Assembly: GCF_900116855.1 (NCBI RefSeq)
Contig: NZ_UETD01000008.1
Location: forward strand, 124,001-188,000
Length of the DNA: 64,000 nt
Source of the DNA: Ruminococcus flavefaciens
GTDB lineage: Bacteria; Bacillota; Clostridia; Oscillospirales; Ruminococcaceae
Direction of reading: 5' to 3'
Below the pieces are notes generated by a model. It had not been told where the DNA came from and did not search any database. It saw only the letters and a list, made by a program, of their open reading frames with translations. Shown here in pieces: positions 33,542 through 42,060 of this stretch (within the stretch, counting starts at the first letter, position 1; each line of letters starts with the position of its first letter). The position numbers and the translations under genes are program-made.

Positions 33542-33880
33542 ATGGAAAAAGAAATAGATTACGTCGCACTTGGAATGCGTATCCGCAAAGCCAGAAAAGA
33601 TCATCATGTCACGCAGGAACACCTCGGAGAGATATGCGAGCTTTCTACTGCACATATAGGTCATATCGAAAGAGGCACCCGTATCCCATCACTTGATACG
33701 CTTTTCAGAATATCACAAGCCCTTGGCGTAAGTATAGATCACCTGATATTCGACTCCGTTGCTCCTGATGAAAATATGCTTATATCGATCAACTCCATAC
33801 TTCAAAATAAAGATAAGCGCAAGGTAAAGACATTTTTGACCATAATCCGCGCCATAGCGGATAAGATCGACGAATTATAA
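33542..33880 (+). CDS. XRE-family transcriptional regulator
   Basis: A 112-residue protein with a Cro/C1-type helix-turn-helix: MRIRKARKDHHVTQEHLGEI, CELSTAHIGHIERGTRIPSL, then LFRISQALGVSIDHL. The C-terminal 40 residues form a helix (KDKRKVKTFLTIIRAIADKI), perhaps for dimerisation. Starts after GGGAG. Divergent from the zinc-ribbon operon, so it may regulate that unit and itself. Confidence 0.9.
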   Translation: MEKEIDYVALGMRIRKARKDHHVTQEHLGEICELSTAHIGHIERGTRIPSLDTLFRISQALGVSIDHLIFDSVAPDENMLISINSILQNKDKRKVKTFLTIIRAIADKIDEL

Positions 33881-33918
33881 AAAACGCCCTATGATAAAAT
33901 TTCATCATAGGACGTTTT
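33881..33918. terminator. Bidirectional terminator
   Basis: AAAACGCCCTATGAT and ATCATAGGACGTTTT form a stem with one mismatch, with T runs on both sides. It lies between the XRE gene and the convergent GNAT remnant. Confidence 0.8.
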
Positions 33919-33932
33919 TTATTATGTAATAT

Positions 33933-34197
33933 TTAAAGTTCAAGGGACATAAAAACATCCGCCCTTTCGTTGGAATTATATCGATCTATGGGCTTAAAGC
34001 CCATTTTCGTATAGAGCCGCATCGCTCTTTCATAGTCGGAAACTGTGTCCAGAACCATCTGTGAAAAGCCGCTGTTCCGTGCAAAGCTGACGGCTGTCTC
34101 TGCAAGAAAGATAATCCGCCTTGTCTCCCGAGAGGTATCTTTCGGCATCGCCGCGGCTTTCGTCCATCATATTATACAGTAATTCCTTGTAGTTCAT
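33933..34197 (-). pseudogene. Deletion scar: GNAT acetyltransferase tail behind an unrelated gene head
   Basis: 33933-34148 encodes only the end of a GNAT enzyme: TAVSFARNSGFSQMVLDT and RAMRLYTKMGFKPIDRYN, the usual last third; the acetyl-CoA motif is missing. Directly upstream, an ATG at 34197 with a GGAGC site begins a different frame (MNYKELLYNMMDESRGDAER YLSGD region) that runs into the GNAT part out of frame and soon stops. The two pieces look joined by a deletion near 34150. Confidence 0.65.
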
Positions 34198-34224
34198 TTA
34201 GCTGCTCCTTGGATATATGCTTTA

Positions 34225-34563
34225 TTATTTTACTCTCTTTCCGCCGAAGGCATGGATAGTCCTTGTGCCTGCCCTGCAGCTTCCGCCCTGCACTGTACCC
34301 TTGGGGATAAAAAGTTCGTCCCCTGCATGGAGAACAGTTGCTTCGCCGTTTATGGTGACGGTATACTCACCCTCCACGCATATCATGTACTCGTCATAGT
34401 CGTGAACGTGCTCCTTTGACACTCTGTCGCAGGGATAGCTCCAGAAAGCCATCTGGCTGCCGTCGGGAGCGGTATAGTAATAGCCCTCGATATCGGGAGT
34501 ATTCTGCTGCTCGGACGGTATCCTGTTGGCAGCTCGTTTCATAAATTCGGGAAAGTCTTTCAT
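34225..34563 (-). CDS. Cupin-domain protein
   Basis: A 112-residue single-domain cupin: SYPCDRVSKEHVHDYDEYMI contains the metal-binding H-x-H...E set, GEYTVTINGEATVLHAGDEL the central strands, and IPKGTVQGGSCRAGTRTIHA the second motif. Small cupins bind a metal and act as sugar-processing or sensor proteins; the substrate here is unknown. I chose ATG 34563 because GGAGG lies 5 nt upstream; upstream ATGs at 34575 and 34584 are less well placed. Confidence 0.82.
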   Translation of the reverse strand: MKDFPEFMKRAANRIPSEQQNTPDIEGYYYTAPDGSQMAFWSYPCDRVSKEHVHDYDEYMICVEGEYTVTINGEATVLHAGDELFIPKGTVQGGSCRAGTRTIHAFGGKRVK

Positions 34564-34665
34564 AGTATCCTCCATTGTTTTCAAACAGTCCGCAAACGTA
34601 TAAATACATCATAGCATATTATTACAGATAAAGCAAACGGCGCAGCGCTGTCCACAACAAAAAAG

Positions 34666-34687
34666 GCAGACCCCGAATGGGGTCTGC
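34666..34687 (-). terminator. Terminator of the dockerin protein gene
   Basis: GCAGACCCC / GGGGTCTGC with a GAAT loop; minus strand continues CTTTTTTG. Confidence 0.88.
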
Positions 34688-34724
34688 ACCGTATGAGCAT
34701 ATAGAATTATTGAAGTTTATCCGA

Positions 34725-35411
34725 TCAAGCCTGAACGTCGCCGAAGCTGTTGATGAGACCGCTCTGGTATCTCTGGATGAGCAGAGCATCATAACTATTT
34801 ACATAGCCGTTTCCGTCAATGTCAGCAGCCTTCTTGTCGATACCTGAGTACTTGATGGGGTTAGCAACATACTGAAGAATATAAACAGCATCGCTGAGCT
34901 CGATAGTGCCATTGCGGTTTGTATCACCAACGAGAACGATCTCCTCTGTTACCTTATCCTCGAAATCATCATAGTAATCAGTGTGACCTGCGTTCTTCCA
35001 GTCGTTGAATGCCCAGATCACCTTTGTGATGCTGTTCTTGAAACCATTGACACTAGCGTTTGCATATGTGCAGTCATAGGTCTCTGTTGCAACAGTGCCC
35101 TGGAAGCGGCGAAGTCCGTCTGACTCGATGAAGAGGCAGCTTCTGCCTGTCTGAGGTGTTGTGTGATCGATGTCTCCTGCTAAGAATACCTTGTATCCGC
35201 GGAAAGTTGTTGTGTTCTTGTAAGAACCGCCGAAGCGTCTGTCATACTCGAACTCGTGGAGGTCGTAATCAGTTGCATCGATGTCGATGTAAGTTCTGAA
35301 AGTCTTGACAGATGAAGTAGCAGCGCTTGAAGTGATAGCGTTTGCCATAGGAAGTGCACACATTACTGCTGCAGAGAGAGCTGCGGTGATTTTAGCGATT
35401 GTTTTTTTCAT
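34725..35411 (-). CDS. Secreted dockerin type I protein
   Basis: A 228-residue protein with a signal peptide (MKKTIAKITAALSAAVMCAL, cleavage near residue 31) and an unrecognised beta-rich domain of about 125 residues (TFRTYIDIDATDYDLHEFEY; SCLFIESDGLRRFQGTVATE). A C-terminal type I dockerin follows: GDTNRNGTIELSDAVYILQY and ADIDGNGYVNSYDALLIQRY, both with intact calcium loops. Dockerins bind cohesins on cellulosome scaffoldins, so this is a small cellulosomal component with an unknown functional module. Own terminator; upstream region holds three GCTCATTT repeats and a TATAAT. Confidence 0.88.
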   Translation of the reverse strand: MKKTIAKITAALSAAVMCALPMANAITSSAATSSVKTFRTYIDIDATDYDLHEFEYDRRFGGSYKNTTTFRGYKVFLAGDIDHTTPQTGRSCLFIESDGLRRFQGTVATETYDCTYANASVNGFKNSITKVIWAFNDWKNAGHTDYYDDFEDKVTEEIVLVGDTNRNGTIELSDAVYILQYVANPIKYSGIDKKAADIDGNGYVNSYDALLIQRYQSGLINSFGDVQA

Positions 35412-35476
35412 TGTTGGATAATTCCTTTCTGAATAAATTTTTTTGACGAGACTGACGTCTCCGCAGTAATTATACT

Positions 35477-35543
35477 GCTCATTTCGTGTTGCCGCTCATT
35501 TTGTTGCATTAGGTTAACATCAATTTGTGGTTACTGCTCATTT
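35477..35543. repeat. Three direct GCTCATTT repeats upstream of the dockerin gene
   Basis: GCTCATTT occurs at 35477-35484, 35494-35501 and 35536-35543, two of them in the longer form TACTGCTCATTT. They lie 66-132 nt before the start codon of the dockerin gene, next to a TATAAT (minus strand). Possible activator or repressor sites. The rest of the 369-nt gap 35412-35780 contains the galK terminator and nothing else recognisable. Confidence 0.45.
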
Positions 35544-35740
35544 TCACCAACTTTTTTCGTGCATTATACATAACTTGTAGTTCATCCGGTTGGACTTTCA
35601 ACGATTTCAAGCCGTTTTACAGAAAGTGTATCATGTTTCCAAGCAAATCCTTCTACAACCTGATCAGTAAAACAAATGGCTATTTTCCGATGCAGCTTCC
35701 TCCCATTTATTGCCCTGCACAATAACTCAAATAAAAAAAT

Positions 35741-35763
35741 GCTGACCACTTTTTGCGGTCAGC
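35741..35763 (-). terminator. Terminator of the galactokinase gene
   Basis: GCTGACC / GGTCAGC stem; minus strand continues ATTTTTTTATT. Confidence 0.85.
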
Positions 35764-35780
35764 ACCCTATTTATAGCAAT

Positions 35781-37067
35781 TTACAGCATCAGCTCACAGC
35801 CGCCGACAGGACGGACCGTCAGCACATAACAGCAGCCTGCTCCGAATATCCGCTCCATCTCCATAGCGTAATCCGCTGCAAGATAAGTCGGCACGAACGC
35901 CTGTATAGTACCTGCAAATCCTCCACCGTGGACCCTCACCGCGCCTGCTCCTTTAAGGAAGCGCTTGCTGAGCATTATGGCAAGGGGCACAGGCTGTACC
36001 TGCGGCTCGCCTGTGGAGTACAGATTTTGCAGCAGCTCCGCAGAGGAAGTCCCCGACTGCTCCACAAGCTCAAAGAACCGCTCTGTATCGCCGTCCGCGA
36101 GAGCTTCCGCCTCCTCGGCAGCACGGCTGTTCTCGGCAAAGAAGTGTGCAGCGCGGAGCAGCGCCCTGTCGGTACACTGCCTGCGAAGCTCGGGAAGCTC
36201 CGCATAAAAGCGCTCCTCGTCGCATTCGCGGAGATACTCACAGCCCATTGCACGGGCAACGCTCCTCATCTCCGCCGACACAGCGTCATACTCCTCCGAA
36301 AGGTCAGCGTGGCTGCCCCTCGTATCGGTTATGCAGACGGAATAGCCAGCCTTGTCAAAGTCAAATCCCAGCTTGGACATTTCGGGCGCTTCTGTATCGG
36401 CAAAGTCGATAAACACCGCACCGCCCTCGGCGCACACGGTCTGGTCCATGAGACCGCACGCCTTGCCGAAATAGGCGTTCTCGGCAAACCTGCCTATACG
36501 CGCCAGCTCCGCCGACGATGCCTTGCCCTCATTGTACCGCTCATTTATTATAGTTGCTGCAAGTATCTCAAAGGCTGCCGATGAAGAAAGTCCGCTTCCG
36601 CTGAGCACATCTGAGGTCATGTATGCGTCAAAGCCCTCCGTTTTAACGCCCATTTCCGCAAATCTCGCTGCAATGCCGCGGATAAGCGCCGTCGAGGTCC
36701 CCTTCTCCGCAGGATTGACCTCAAGGCTGCTCAGGTCTATCTCGTCAGCCATGTAGCCCTCTGAGCGCACACGGATAACTCCCTCATCGTGGAAGTTCAC
36801 AATGGCTATCATATCAAGGCTCACCGCTGCCGCCAGAACGCAGCCGTGCTGGTGGTCTGTATGATTTCCGCCTATCTCCGTCCGTCCGGGCGCCGAATAA
36901 ACGTGTATCTCCTCACACTCGGGACACATCACCGAGAACTTCTCCGCGGCGCTGAGATAACGGGCTCTCGCCTTTAGCACAGCTCTGTCCGAAGCACCGT
37001 AAAGCTTTCGGAACTGCTCGTCGAACCTGCCCTCGGATATACCGCTTATAAGGTCGTAAATATTCAT
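35781..37067 (-). CDS. galK: Galactokinase
   Basis: A 428-residue GHMP kinase. Residues 60-74 are the galactokinase signature GRTEIGGNHTDHQHG, followed by the ATP-binding loop VLSGSGLSSSAAFE and the C-terminal VRVHGGGFAGTIQAF. It phosphorylates galactose at C1 in the Leloir pathway. The product is somewhat longer than typical (about 390) because of an N-terminal extension. No galT/galE nearby; upstream is an MBL-fold gene, 22 nt away in the same direction. Galactose would come from hemicellulose side chains. Confidence 0.93.
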   Translation of the reverse strand: MNIYDLISGISEGRFDEQFRKLYGASDRAVLKARARYLSAAEKFSVMCPECEEIHVYSAPGRTEIGGNHTDHQHGCVLAAAVSLDMIAIVNFHDEGVIRVRSEGYMADEIDLSSLEVNPAEKGTSTALIRGIAARFAEMGVKTEGFDAYMTSDVLSGSGLSSSAAFEILAATIINERYNEGKASSAELARIGRFAENAYFGKACGLMDQTVCAEGGAVFIDFADTEAPEMSKLGFDFDKAGYSVCITDTRGSHADLSEEYDAVSAEMRSVARAMGCEYLRECDEERFYAELPELRRQCTDRALLRAAHFFAENSRAAEEAEALADGDTERFFELVEQSGTSSAELLQNLYSTGEPQVQPVPLAIMLSKRFLKGAGAVRVHGGGFAGTIQAFVPTYLAADYAMEMERIFGAGCCYVLTVRPVGGCELML

Positions 37068-37089
37068 ATGTCCGCCTCCTTTTAAGCTA

Positions 37090-37827
37090 TCATTTAAGTA
37101 CCCGTTCTCCGCGCATAAGCAGATAGCGCCGTATGACAGGTCTTGCGTCCTGCATTTTCACGGGAAGCCCGTGACCCGTTGCCAGCCACTCGGGAGAGAT
37201 CTCCAGTATCCTTCGCAGAGACTTTTCCATGGCAGCTATGGAAGTGGCGTGGGGCGTTATATCGGGCTTTCCCCACATTGCCGTGAAAGCGTCGCCGCAG
37301 TATAGCACTCCCTCCGAGAGCACTCCCATAGAGCCGAGGGTATGCCCGGGCAGAGGAACTGTTTCCGCATCAAAGCCCAGCTCCCCGAGGATATGCCTGT
37401 CACCGCTTCCCACAAGGATATCGGGAGCGTAAGGACGGGTGCTGAAAAGCTTCATCCTGCCGCAGATATTCTGCTGTATATTGCGGAGCCTGTAACGGCT
37501 CGAGGTAGCCCTGACGGGTTGTCTGCCGTAGTGCCCTATGAGCTCCCTGTCACGCTCGCCGAGAATGATCTCCGCACCTGTTTCGCGGCGAAGTCTCTCC
37601 GCGCTGCCGTCATGGTCAACATGAGCGTGAGTAAGGAAAATATATCGGATATCGAAGCCCGAGATGTACTCGGCAAGCCTTTTGTAAACAATGGGCATAC
37701 CCGTATCTATGAGCATATCCCCGTCCCTGCCCCTGAGAACATAGCAGGACATGGGACTGTTTCCCACAGAGGCGCAGAAGAAGCGGATATTGCCGAATTG
37801 CATTGTACGATCAGTAATTATTTTCAT
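37090..37827 (-). CDS. Metallo-beta-lactamase-fold hydrolase
   Basis: A 245-residue MBL-fold protein: metal motif THAHVDHDGS (H-x-H-x-D-H), GHTLGSMGVL with the third His, YCGDAFT with the bridging Asp, and ATGHGLPV with the last His. Family members are hydrolases such as glyoxalase II-like thioesterases, lactonases or phosphodiesterases; the substrate cannot be told. It lies 22 nt upstream of galK on the same strand, so co-transcription is likely, but a functional link to galactose use is not established. Confidence 0.85.
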   Translation of the reverse strand: MKIITDRTMQFGNIRFFCASVGNSPMSCYVLRGRDGDMLIDTGMPIVYKRLAEYISGFDIRYIFLTHAHVDHDGSAERLRRETGAEIILGERDRELIGHYGRQPVRATSSRYRLRNIQQNICGRMKLFSTRPYAPDILVGSGDRHILGELGFDAETVPLPGHTLGSMGVLSEGVLYCGDAFTAMWGKPDITPHATSIAAMEKSLRRILEISPEWLATGHGLPVKMQDARPVIRRYLLMRGERVLK

Positions 37828-37961
37828 GGTCAGCCTCCTTTTTATTTAATTATACACCCCGAAAGCCGCCTATTCTATAACATTATGTAAAATCATCATG
37901 TAGAAAAAACAGAGCTGAAATAGTGCATTTTCACGAAAATAACAGTTTTTCGATTTTTTAC

Positions 37962-37990
37962 TTGACGGCGGCATAATTTTACTGTATAAT
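37962..37990 (+). promoter_or_regulatory. Near-consensus promoter of the GH130 gene
   Basis: TTGACG (37962-37967), 17 nt, TATAAT (37985-37990), 43 nt before the start codon. The 206-nt gap is divergent with the MBL gene. Confidence 0.85.
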
Positions 37991-38033
37991 TTAATTAACA
38001 CATCACTATTAACTTTAATTTAAGGAGTTCCAT

Positions 38034-39053
38034 ATGGCGGATATCAAATTGATAGGCAGTGATCTGCCCACTATCCCTTGGCAGGAAAAGCCTGCGGACT
38101 GTACAGCTCCCGTGTGGAGATACAGCGAGAACCCCATTATCGGCAGAAATCCCCTGCCCGACGTAGCAAGGATATTCAACAGCGCAGTCATGCCCTATGA
38201 GGACGGCTTTATCGGAGTCTTCCGCGGCGAACAGCGCAACGGTATCCCCCACATCTACCTTGGCAGGAGCAAGGACGCTGTCCACTGGGAATTTGACCCT
38301 GAGAAAATACCGTTCACCGACAAAAACGGCGAGCCCTTCATGCCAATATATGCCTATGACCCCCGCCTTGTAAAGGTGGAGGACACATACTACATCATGT
38401 GGTGTCAGGACGCTTTCGGTCCCACCATAGGCATCGCAGAGACAAAGGATTTCAGGACATTTACCCGTCTGGAAAATCCCTATCTCCCCTACAACCGCAA
38501 TGCAGTGCTATTCCCGAGAAAGATAAACGGCAACTTCGTTATGCTGTCCCGCCCCTGTGACAACGGACACACAGCATTCGGCGATATATTTATCTCCGAG
38601 AGCCCCGATATGGAGTTCTGGGGACGTCACCGCCATGTCATGGGACGCTCCGACAACTGGTGGGAGAACCTGAAAATAGGCGGAGGAGCCGCTCCTATCG
38701 AGACCGACAAGGGCTGGCTCATGTTCTATCACGGAGTAGTCAACACCTGCAACGGCTATGTTTACAGCATAGGCGCTGCCATACTGGATATAAACGAACC
38801 GTCAAAAGTTCTCCACCGCTGCGAGAACTACATCCTCACTCCCGAGGAGTGGTATGAGGAGCGCGGCTTCGTGCCAAACGTGTGTTTCCCCTGCGCCGCA
38901 CTTACTGATGCAGCAACAGGCCGTATAGCCATTTATTACGGTTGCGCGGACAGCTATGTGGGAGTGGCATTCACCACTGTCCAAACAGTGTATGATTACA
39001 TACTCGCACACGACAAGCTTCAGGAGGGAGACAACACCACAGGAACCAGATAA
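38034..39053 (+). CDS. GH130 beta-1,4-mannooligosaccharide / mannosyl-glucose phosphorylase
   Basis: A 339-residue five-bladed propeller enzyme of family GH130: YSENPIIGRNPLPDVARIFN, AVMPYEDGFIGVFRGEQRNG, YDPRLVKVEDTYYIMWCQD with the proposed catalytic Asp, and GGGAAPIETDKGWLMFYHGV. GH130 enzymes split beta-mannosides with phosphate to give mannose 1-phosphate; R. albus has two well-studied members (RaMP1, RaMP2). The short GNP-type N terminus suggests the oligosaccharide phosphorylase group, but I cannot decide between the two. It has no signal peptide, so acts on imported manno-oligosaccharides. Single gene with its own promoter and a strong terminator. Confidence 0.9.
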   Translation: MADIKLIGSDLPTIPWQEKPADCTAPVWRYSENPIIGRNPLPDVARIFNSAVMPYEDGFIGVFRGEQRNGIPHIYLGRSKDAVHWEFDPEKIPFTDKNGEPFMPIYAYDPRLVKVEDTYYIMWCQDAFGPTIGIAETKDFRTFTRLENPYLPYNRNAVLFPRKINGNFVMLSRPCDNGHTAFGDIFISESPDMEFWGRHRHVMGRSDNWWENLKIGGGAAPIETDKGWLMFYHGVVNTCNGYVYSIGAAILDINEPSKVLHRCENYILTPEEWYEERGFVPNVCFPCAALTDAATGRIAIYYGCADSYVGVAFTTVQTVYDYILAHDKLQEGDNTTGTR

Positions 39054-39080
39054 CATCATTCCATCACTTATAACTAATAT

Positions 39081-39119
39081 AGCAGAAGCCCCGAAACGCA
39101 ATGTTTCGGGGCTTCTGCT
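39081..39119. terminator. Strong bidirectional hairpin between convergent genes
   Basis: AGCAGAAGCCCCGAAAC pairs perfectly (17 bp) with GTTTCGGGGCTTCTGCT around a 5-nt loop, between the GH130 gene and the convergent 39132-40175 gene. Confidence 0.85.
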
Positions 39120-39131
39120 TTGCACCGCACT

Positions 39132-40175
39132 TCAGCGGCGGTAATTGTTGTAATTATCGGGGAAGCCGTTCTGATAACCGCCGCCCTGACAGCCGTATCC
39201 TACACTCATCTTTTTCTTATCCTTATGGCGGCAGATGAGCACCATTATCAGTGTCATTATGGCGCCGAGAACAGCTGTATCAGCAAACACGCATCTCAGG
39301 AACCTGAAACGCAGTACCGTTACCATGGCTTTGCCGTCTTTGACCTCCACCATCTTTGAGTTCACAACGCCGTTACCGTAGCTCTTTTCGTAGTCGTTCT
39401 GGTCACCGTTGGCAAAAACCACCTTATCCGCAAGCCGTTTTGCGATCCTGTCGGACCTGCGCTCGCCTCTCTTAGCATCTTTAATCTTTAGATAAAAGCT
39501 GTAACCCGAATGAGTCTTGTCCTTATTGTCATGATCAATATAGGTATTATCGCTGTTTATGACCTCTCCGCTTGCAGGAAAGTCAAAGGACTCGATCTCC
39601 GCGCCGCCCTCGTGAAGCACCGTAATCTTCACAGGTGAAACAACATAACTCGCACTCACAGTATAAGAGTCAAGCCTTAACAGTATATCGTCGCTTTTCT
39701 CCATTATGCTGTATATCTTTCCGGCGGCACTCGTCTTTATAAACTCGTTGACATCGATAACTCCAACAGCGCTCTTGAACTTATCCGCTCCAAGACCATT
39801 ATCCTCATAGGCAACGGCAAAAATGCCGTCAGAAAGCCTGCTCATGCCATTTTCATCGAACATTATCACAGACTGGTCCATCTGAACATTGGTAAAAATA
39901 AAAGTGCTCAGGAAGTTCTCTTTGCAGTCAAGGCAGGAATTGTCGAGCAGACTTCGCATATTAAGTCCCAGCAGTCCGTTGCTCTTGCCCTCCGCCTCAG
40001 GCTCCTTGTACTCAGGATGTATCATCATATCTATTTTTGCAGAGTAGCCTTTCATCGAGTCGGTCATACGTCCAACAAGAAGCTTATCCACAAATAGCGA
40101 GCCGACAGCATTGACAATCAGGAATATCGCTGTCAGAAGCACAAACCAGATGATCGTTCGTTTTAGCATTTTCAT
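39132..40175 (-). CDS. Uncharacterised two-pass membrane protein
   Basis: A 347-residue protein with an N-terminal membrane segment (TIIWFVLLTAIFLIVNAVGS) and another near 300-320 (VFADTAVLGAIMTLIMVLIC) around a large extracytoplasmic domain of about 270 residues with no recognised family. The C-terminal tail is short, glycine/tyrosine/asparagine-rich (GYGCQGGGYQNGFPDNYNNY) and inside the cell. It may be a Ruminococcus-specific envelope protein. Divergent from the ligase gene at 40513. Confidence 0.75.
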   Translation of the reverse strand: MKMLKRTIIWFVLLTAIFLIVNAVGSLFVDKLLVGRMTDSMKGYSAKIDMMIHPEYKEPEAEGKSNGLLGLNMRSLLDNSCLDCKENFLSTFIFTNVQMDQSVIMFDENGMSRLSDGIFAVAYEDNGLGADKFKSAVGVIDVNEFIKTSAAGKIYSIMEKSDDILLRLDSYTVSASYVVSPVKITVLHEGGAEIESFDFPASGEVINSDNTYIDHDNKDKTHSGYSFYLKIKDAKRGERRSDRIAKRLADKVVFANGDQNDYEKSYGNGVVNSKMVEVKDGKAMVTVLRFRFLRCVFADTAVLGAIMTLIMVLICRHKDKKKMSVGYGCQGGGYQNGFPDNYNNYRR

Positions 40176-40423
40176 AGTTGATTACCCCCTTCGATCTGTT
40201 CCCGATATCATAAATCAAATTATAGAACATTTACGCTCAAAAGTCAATATCGTACCATTCGCCTAATTTTTCTTCGTCATTTTTACTAAGGGGTATTCCG
40301 TCAAATTGATGAAAACGGGATTATTTCATTGTAATTGTGCACAAATAATCGCGTTGAAAATTGTCCGCTATGTGCTATCCTTGCGAATTTCACTGTGCTA
40401 TTCTGCATTTTCGCAAAAAATAC

Positions 40424-40452
40424 TTGCAGTTTTTTGTGAATTGTGATAAAAT
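40424..40452 (+). promoter_or_regulatory. Promoter of the ligase-DUF1934-argS operon
   Basis: TTGCAG (40424-40429), 17 nt, TAAAAT (40447-40452). The 337-nt gap 40176-40512 holds nothing else I recognise. Confidence 0.65.
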
Positions 40453-40512
40453 AGAGTGATACTGGAAAATGACAATAGATTTTTCAGGGATACTATTTAA
40501 AAGGAGAAACAT

Positions 40513-41586
40513 ATGGCAAAGATAAAAGCCGCTGTTATTTTCGGCGGCACAGCAAGAGAGCATGACCTTTCACTGGCATCTGCCGCTGAGGTCATAAGCA
40601 GTATCCCGAGAGATAAATATGAGGTGATCTGCATCGGCATCACCCGTAAGGGACGCTGGCTCTATTTCCCCGGCGACGCCGAGAGCATCGCTGACGGAAC
40701 ATGGGATCAGGACCCCGACTGCACTTCCGCATTCATCTCTCCCGACCCGCTCCACAGGGGCATCATCACCATCGAGAACGGTGAGACCTCGCTGAAAAAG
40801 ATAGACGTGGTATTTCCCATACTCATGGGAAAAAGATGCGGCGACGGAACTATACAGGGTCTGCTGGACCTTTCGGGCATCCCCTATGTAGGAAGCGGAG
40901 TTCTGGCTTCGGCTTCATGTACGGACAAGTCCCACACCCACATGGTCATGGACGACTACGATATAAAGACCGCTCAGTGGAGACTCATCACTCAGCGTGA
41001 GATAAACTACCTCGACAAGAAGTGCGCAGAGATATCTTCCGAGCTGGGATTCCCCCTTGTGGTAAAGCCTGCAAACAGCGGCAGCAACGCAGGAGTGAGC
41101 TTCGCTCATAACAGCGAGGAGCTCCTCGCCGCAGTCAAGCTGGCATTCTCCAGCGACAACAAGGTGGTAATAGAGAAATACATCAGCGGACGCAAGCTGG
41201 AAGCAGCTGTATACGGCTATGATTCGCCGATTTGCTCGGCTATCGGCGAGATAAACGATCCCGATATCCCCTACGACCCCAACAACTTCAATGTAAGCAC
41301 AGGCGACGACCTGACCATCCCTGCCGATCTCCCCAAGGACATCGAGGAAAAGGTACGCGAGACAGCTGTTACAGCTTTCAAGGCTCTGGGATGCAAGGGA
41401 ATGGCAAGAGCAGATATGTTCCTCACGGACAGCGGAGAGCTCCTGCTCAACAAGATAGGCACTATGCCCGGACTCAGAAAGAACAGCGTGTTCCCGAGAC
41501 TTATGGAGGAGCTTGGCTACTCACACGATGAGCTCATCGACGGGCTTATGGAACAGGCTATGGACAACGCCGACAGAACTTACTGA
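40513..41586 (+). CDS. Divergent D-alanine--D-alanine ligase-like ATP-grasp protein lacking metal-binding residues
   Basis: A 357-residue protein clearly related to Ddl: FGGTAREHDLSLASA at the N terminus, IPYVGSGVLASA and DKSHTHMVMDDYDIKT, then LVVKPANSGSNAGVSF and RADMFLTDSGELLLNKIGTM with PGLRKNSVFP. Important changes from the family consensus: HGxxGEDGT is MGKRCGDGT (H to M, E to G); GSSVG is GSNAG; and NEINT is NKIGT, replacing the metal ligands Glu and Asn by Lys314 and Gly316 while Asp301 is kept. Ordinary Ddl joins two D-alanines for peptidoglycan. This copy may be inactive, regulatory, or use other substrates. First gene of an operon with a DUF1934 gene and argS. Confidence 0.85.
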   Translation: MAKIKAAVIFGGTAREHDLSLASAAEVISSIPRDKYEVICIGITRKGRWLYFPGDAESIADGTWDQDPDCTSAFISPDPLHRGIITIENGETSLKKIDVVFPILMGKRCGDGTIQGLLDLSGIPYVGSGVLASASCTDKSHTHMVMDDYDIKTAQWRLITQREINYLDKKCAEISSELGFPLVVKPANSGSNAGVSFAHNSEELLAAVKLAFSSDNKVVIEKYISGRKLEAAVYGYDSPICSAIGEINDPDIPYDPNNFNVSTGDDLTIPADLPKDIEEKVRETAVTAFKALGCKGMARADMFLTDSGELLLNKIGTMPGLRKNSVFPRLMEELGYSHDELIDGLMEQAMDNADRTY

Positions 41587-41614
41587 GCCGATAAAATATA
41601 TTAAGGAGACTGCT

Positions 41615-42037
41615 TTGAAAAATAACGTTTTGATCTCACTGACGAGTATCCAGTGGCAGGAAGACGAAAAGAACGAAACAGAGCTGCTCACCAAAGCCAA
41701 AATGACCCATGAGAACGGCTGGGATATCATCTCCTACGAGGATACCTCCGCTACGGGCTTCGATGGCTCGGTGACCACCATCAAGGTGGACGACAGCAGG
41801 AACGTCTCCATCACCCGCGAGGGAACGGCAAATTCCGTGCTCTCTCTGGAAATAGGACGCAAACACTTCTGCCAGTACGGAACTCCCTACGGCAACCTTC
41901 AGATCGGCGTATACACCCACGCTATCGAAAACACCTTAGCCGAAAACGGAAGGCTCTACCTTAAATATACTCTCGATCTCAATTCCTCGTATCTATCTGA
42001 TAACGAGATTATAATGACAGTACAGGCTCAGAACTGA
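41615..42037 (+). CDS. DUF1934 (YwiB-type) beta-barrel protein
   Basis: A 140-residue protein matching DUF1934 / YwiB: VLISLTSIQWQEDEKNETEL, WDIISYEDTSATGFDGSVTT and YGNLQIGVYTHAIENTLAEN. The family has a calycin-like barrel and unknown role. The TTG at 41615 is the start: GGAG lies 6 nt upstream and the family begins with this LISLTS strand. It sits directly before argS, exactly as ywiB-argS in Bacillus, which supports the assignment. Confidence 0.85.
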   Translation: MKNNVLISLTSIQWQEDEKNETELLTKAKMTHENGWDIISYEDTSATGFDGSVTTIKVDDSRNVSITREGTANSVLSLEIGRKHFCQYGTPYGNLQIGVYTHAIENTLAENGRLYLKYTLDLNSSYLSDNEIIMTVQAQN

Positions 42038-42060
42038 GCCAAAAAGAAAGGATAGATCAA

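Noticed and set aside
35676..36584. Long plus-strand open frame of about 300 codons
   Set aside because: It is the antisense shadow of galactokinase, has low-complexity Arg/His-rich translation and no ribosome site.
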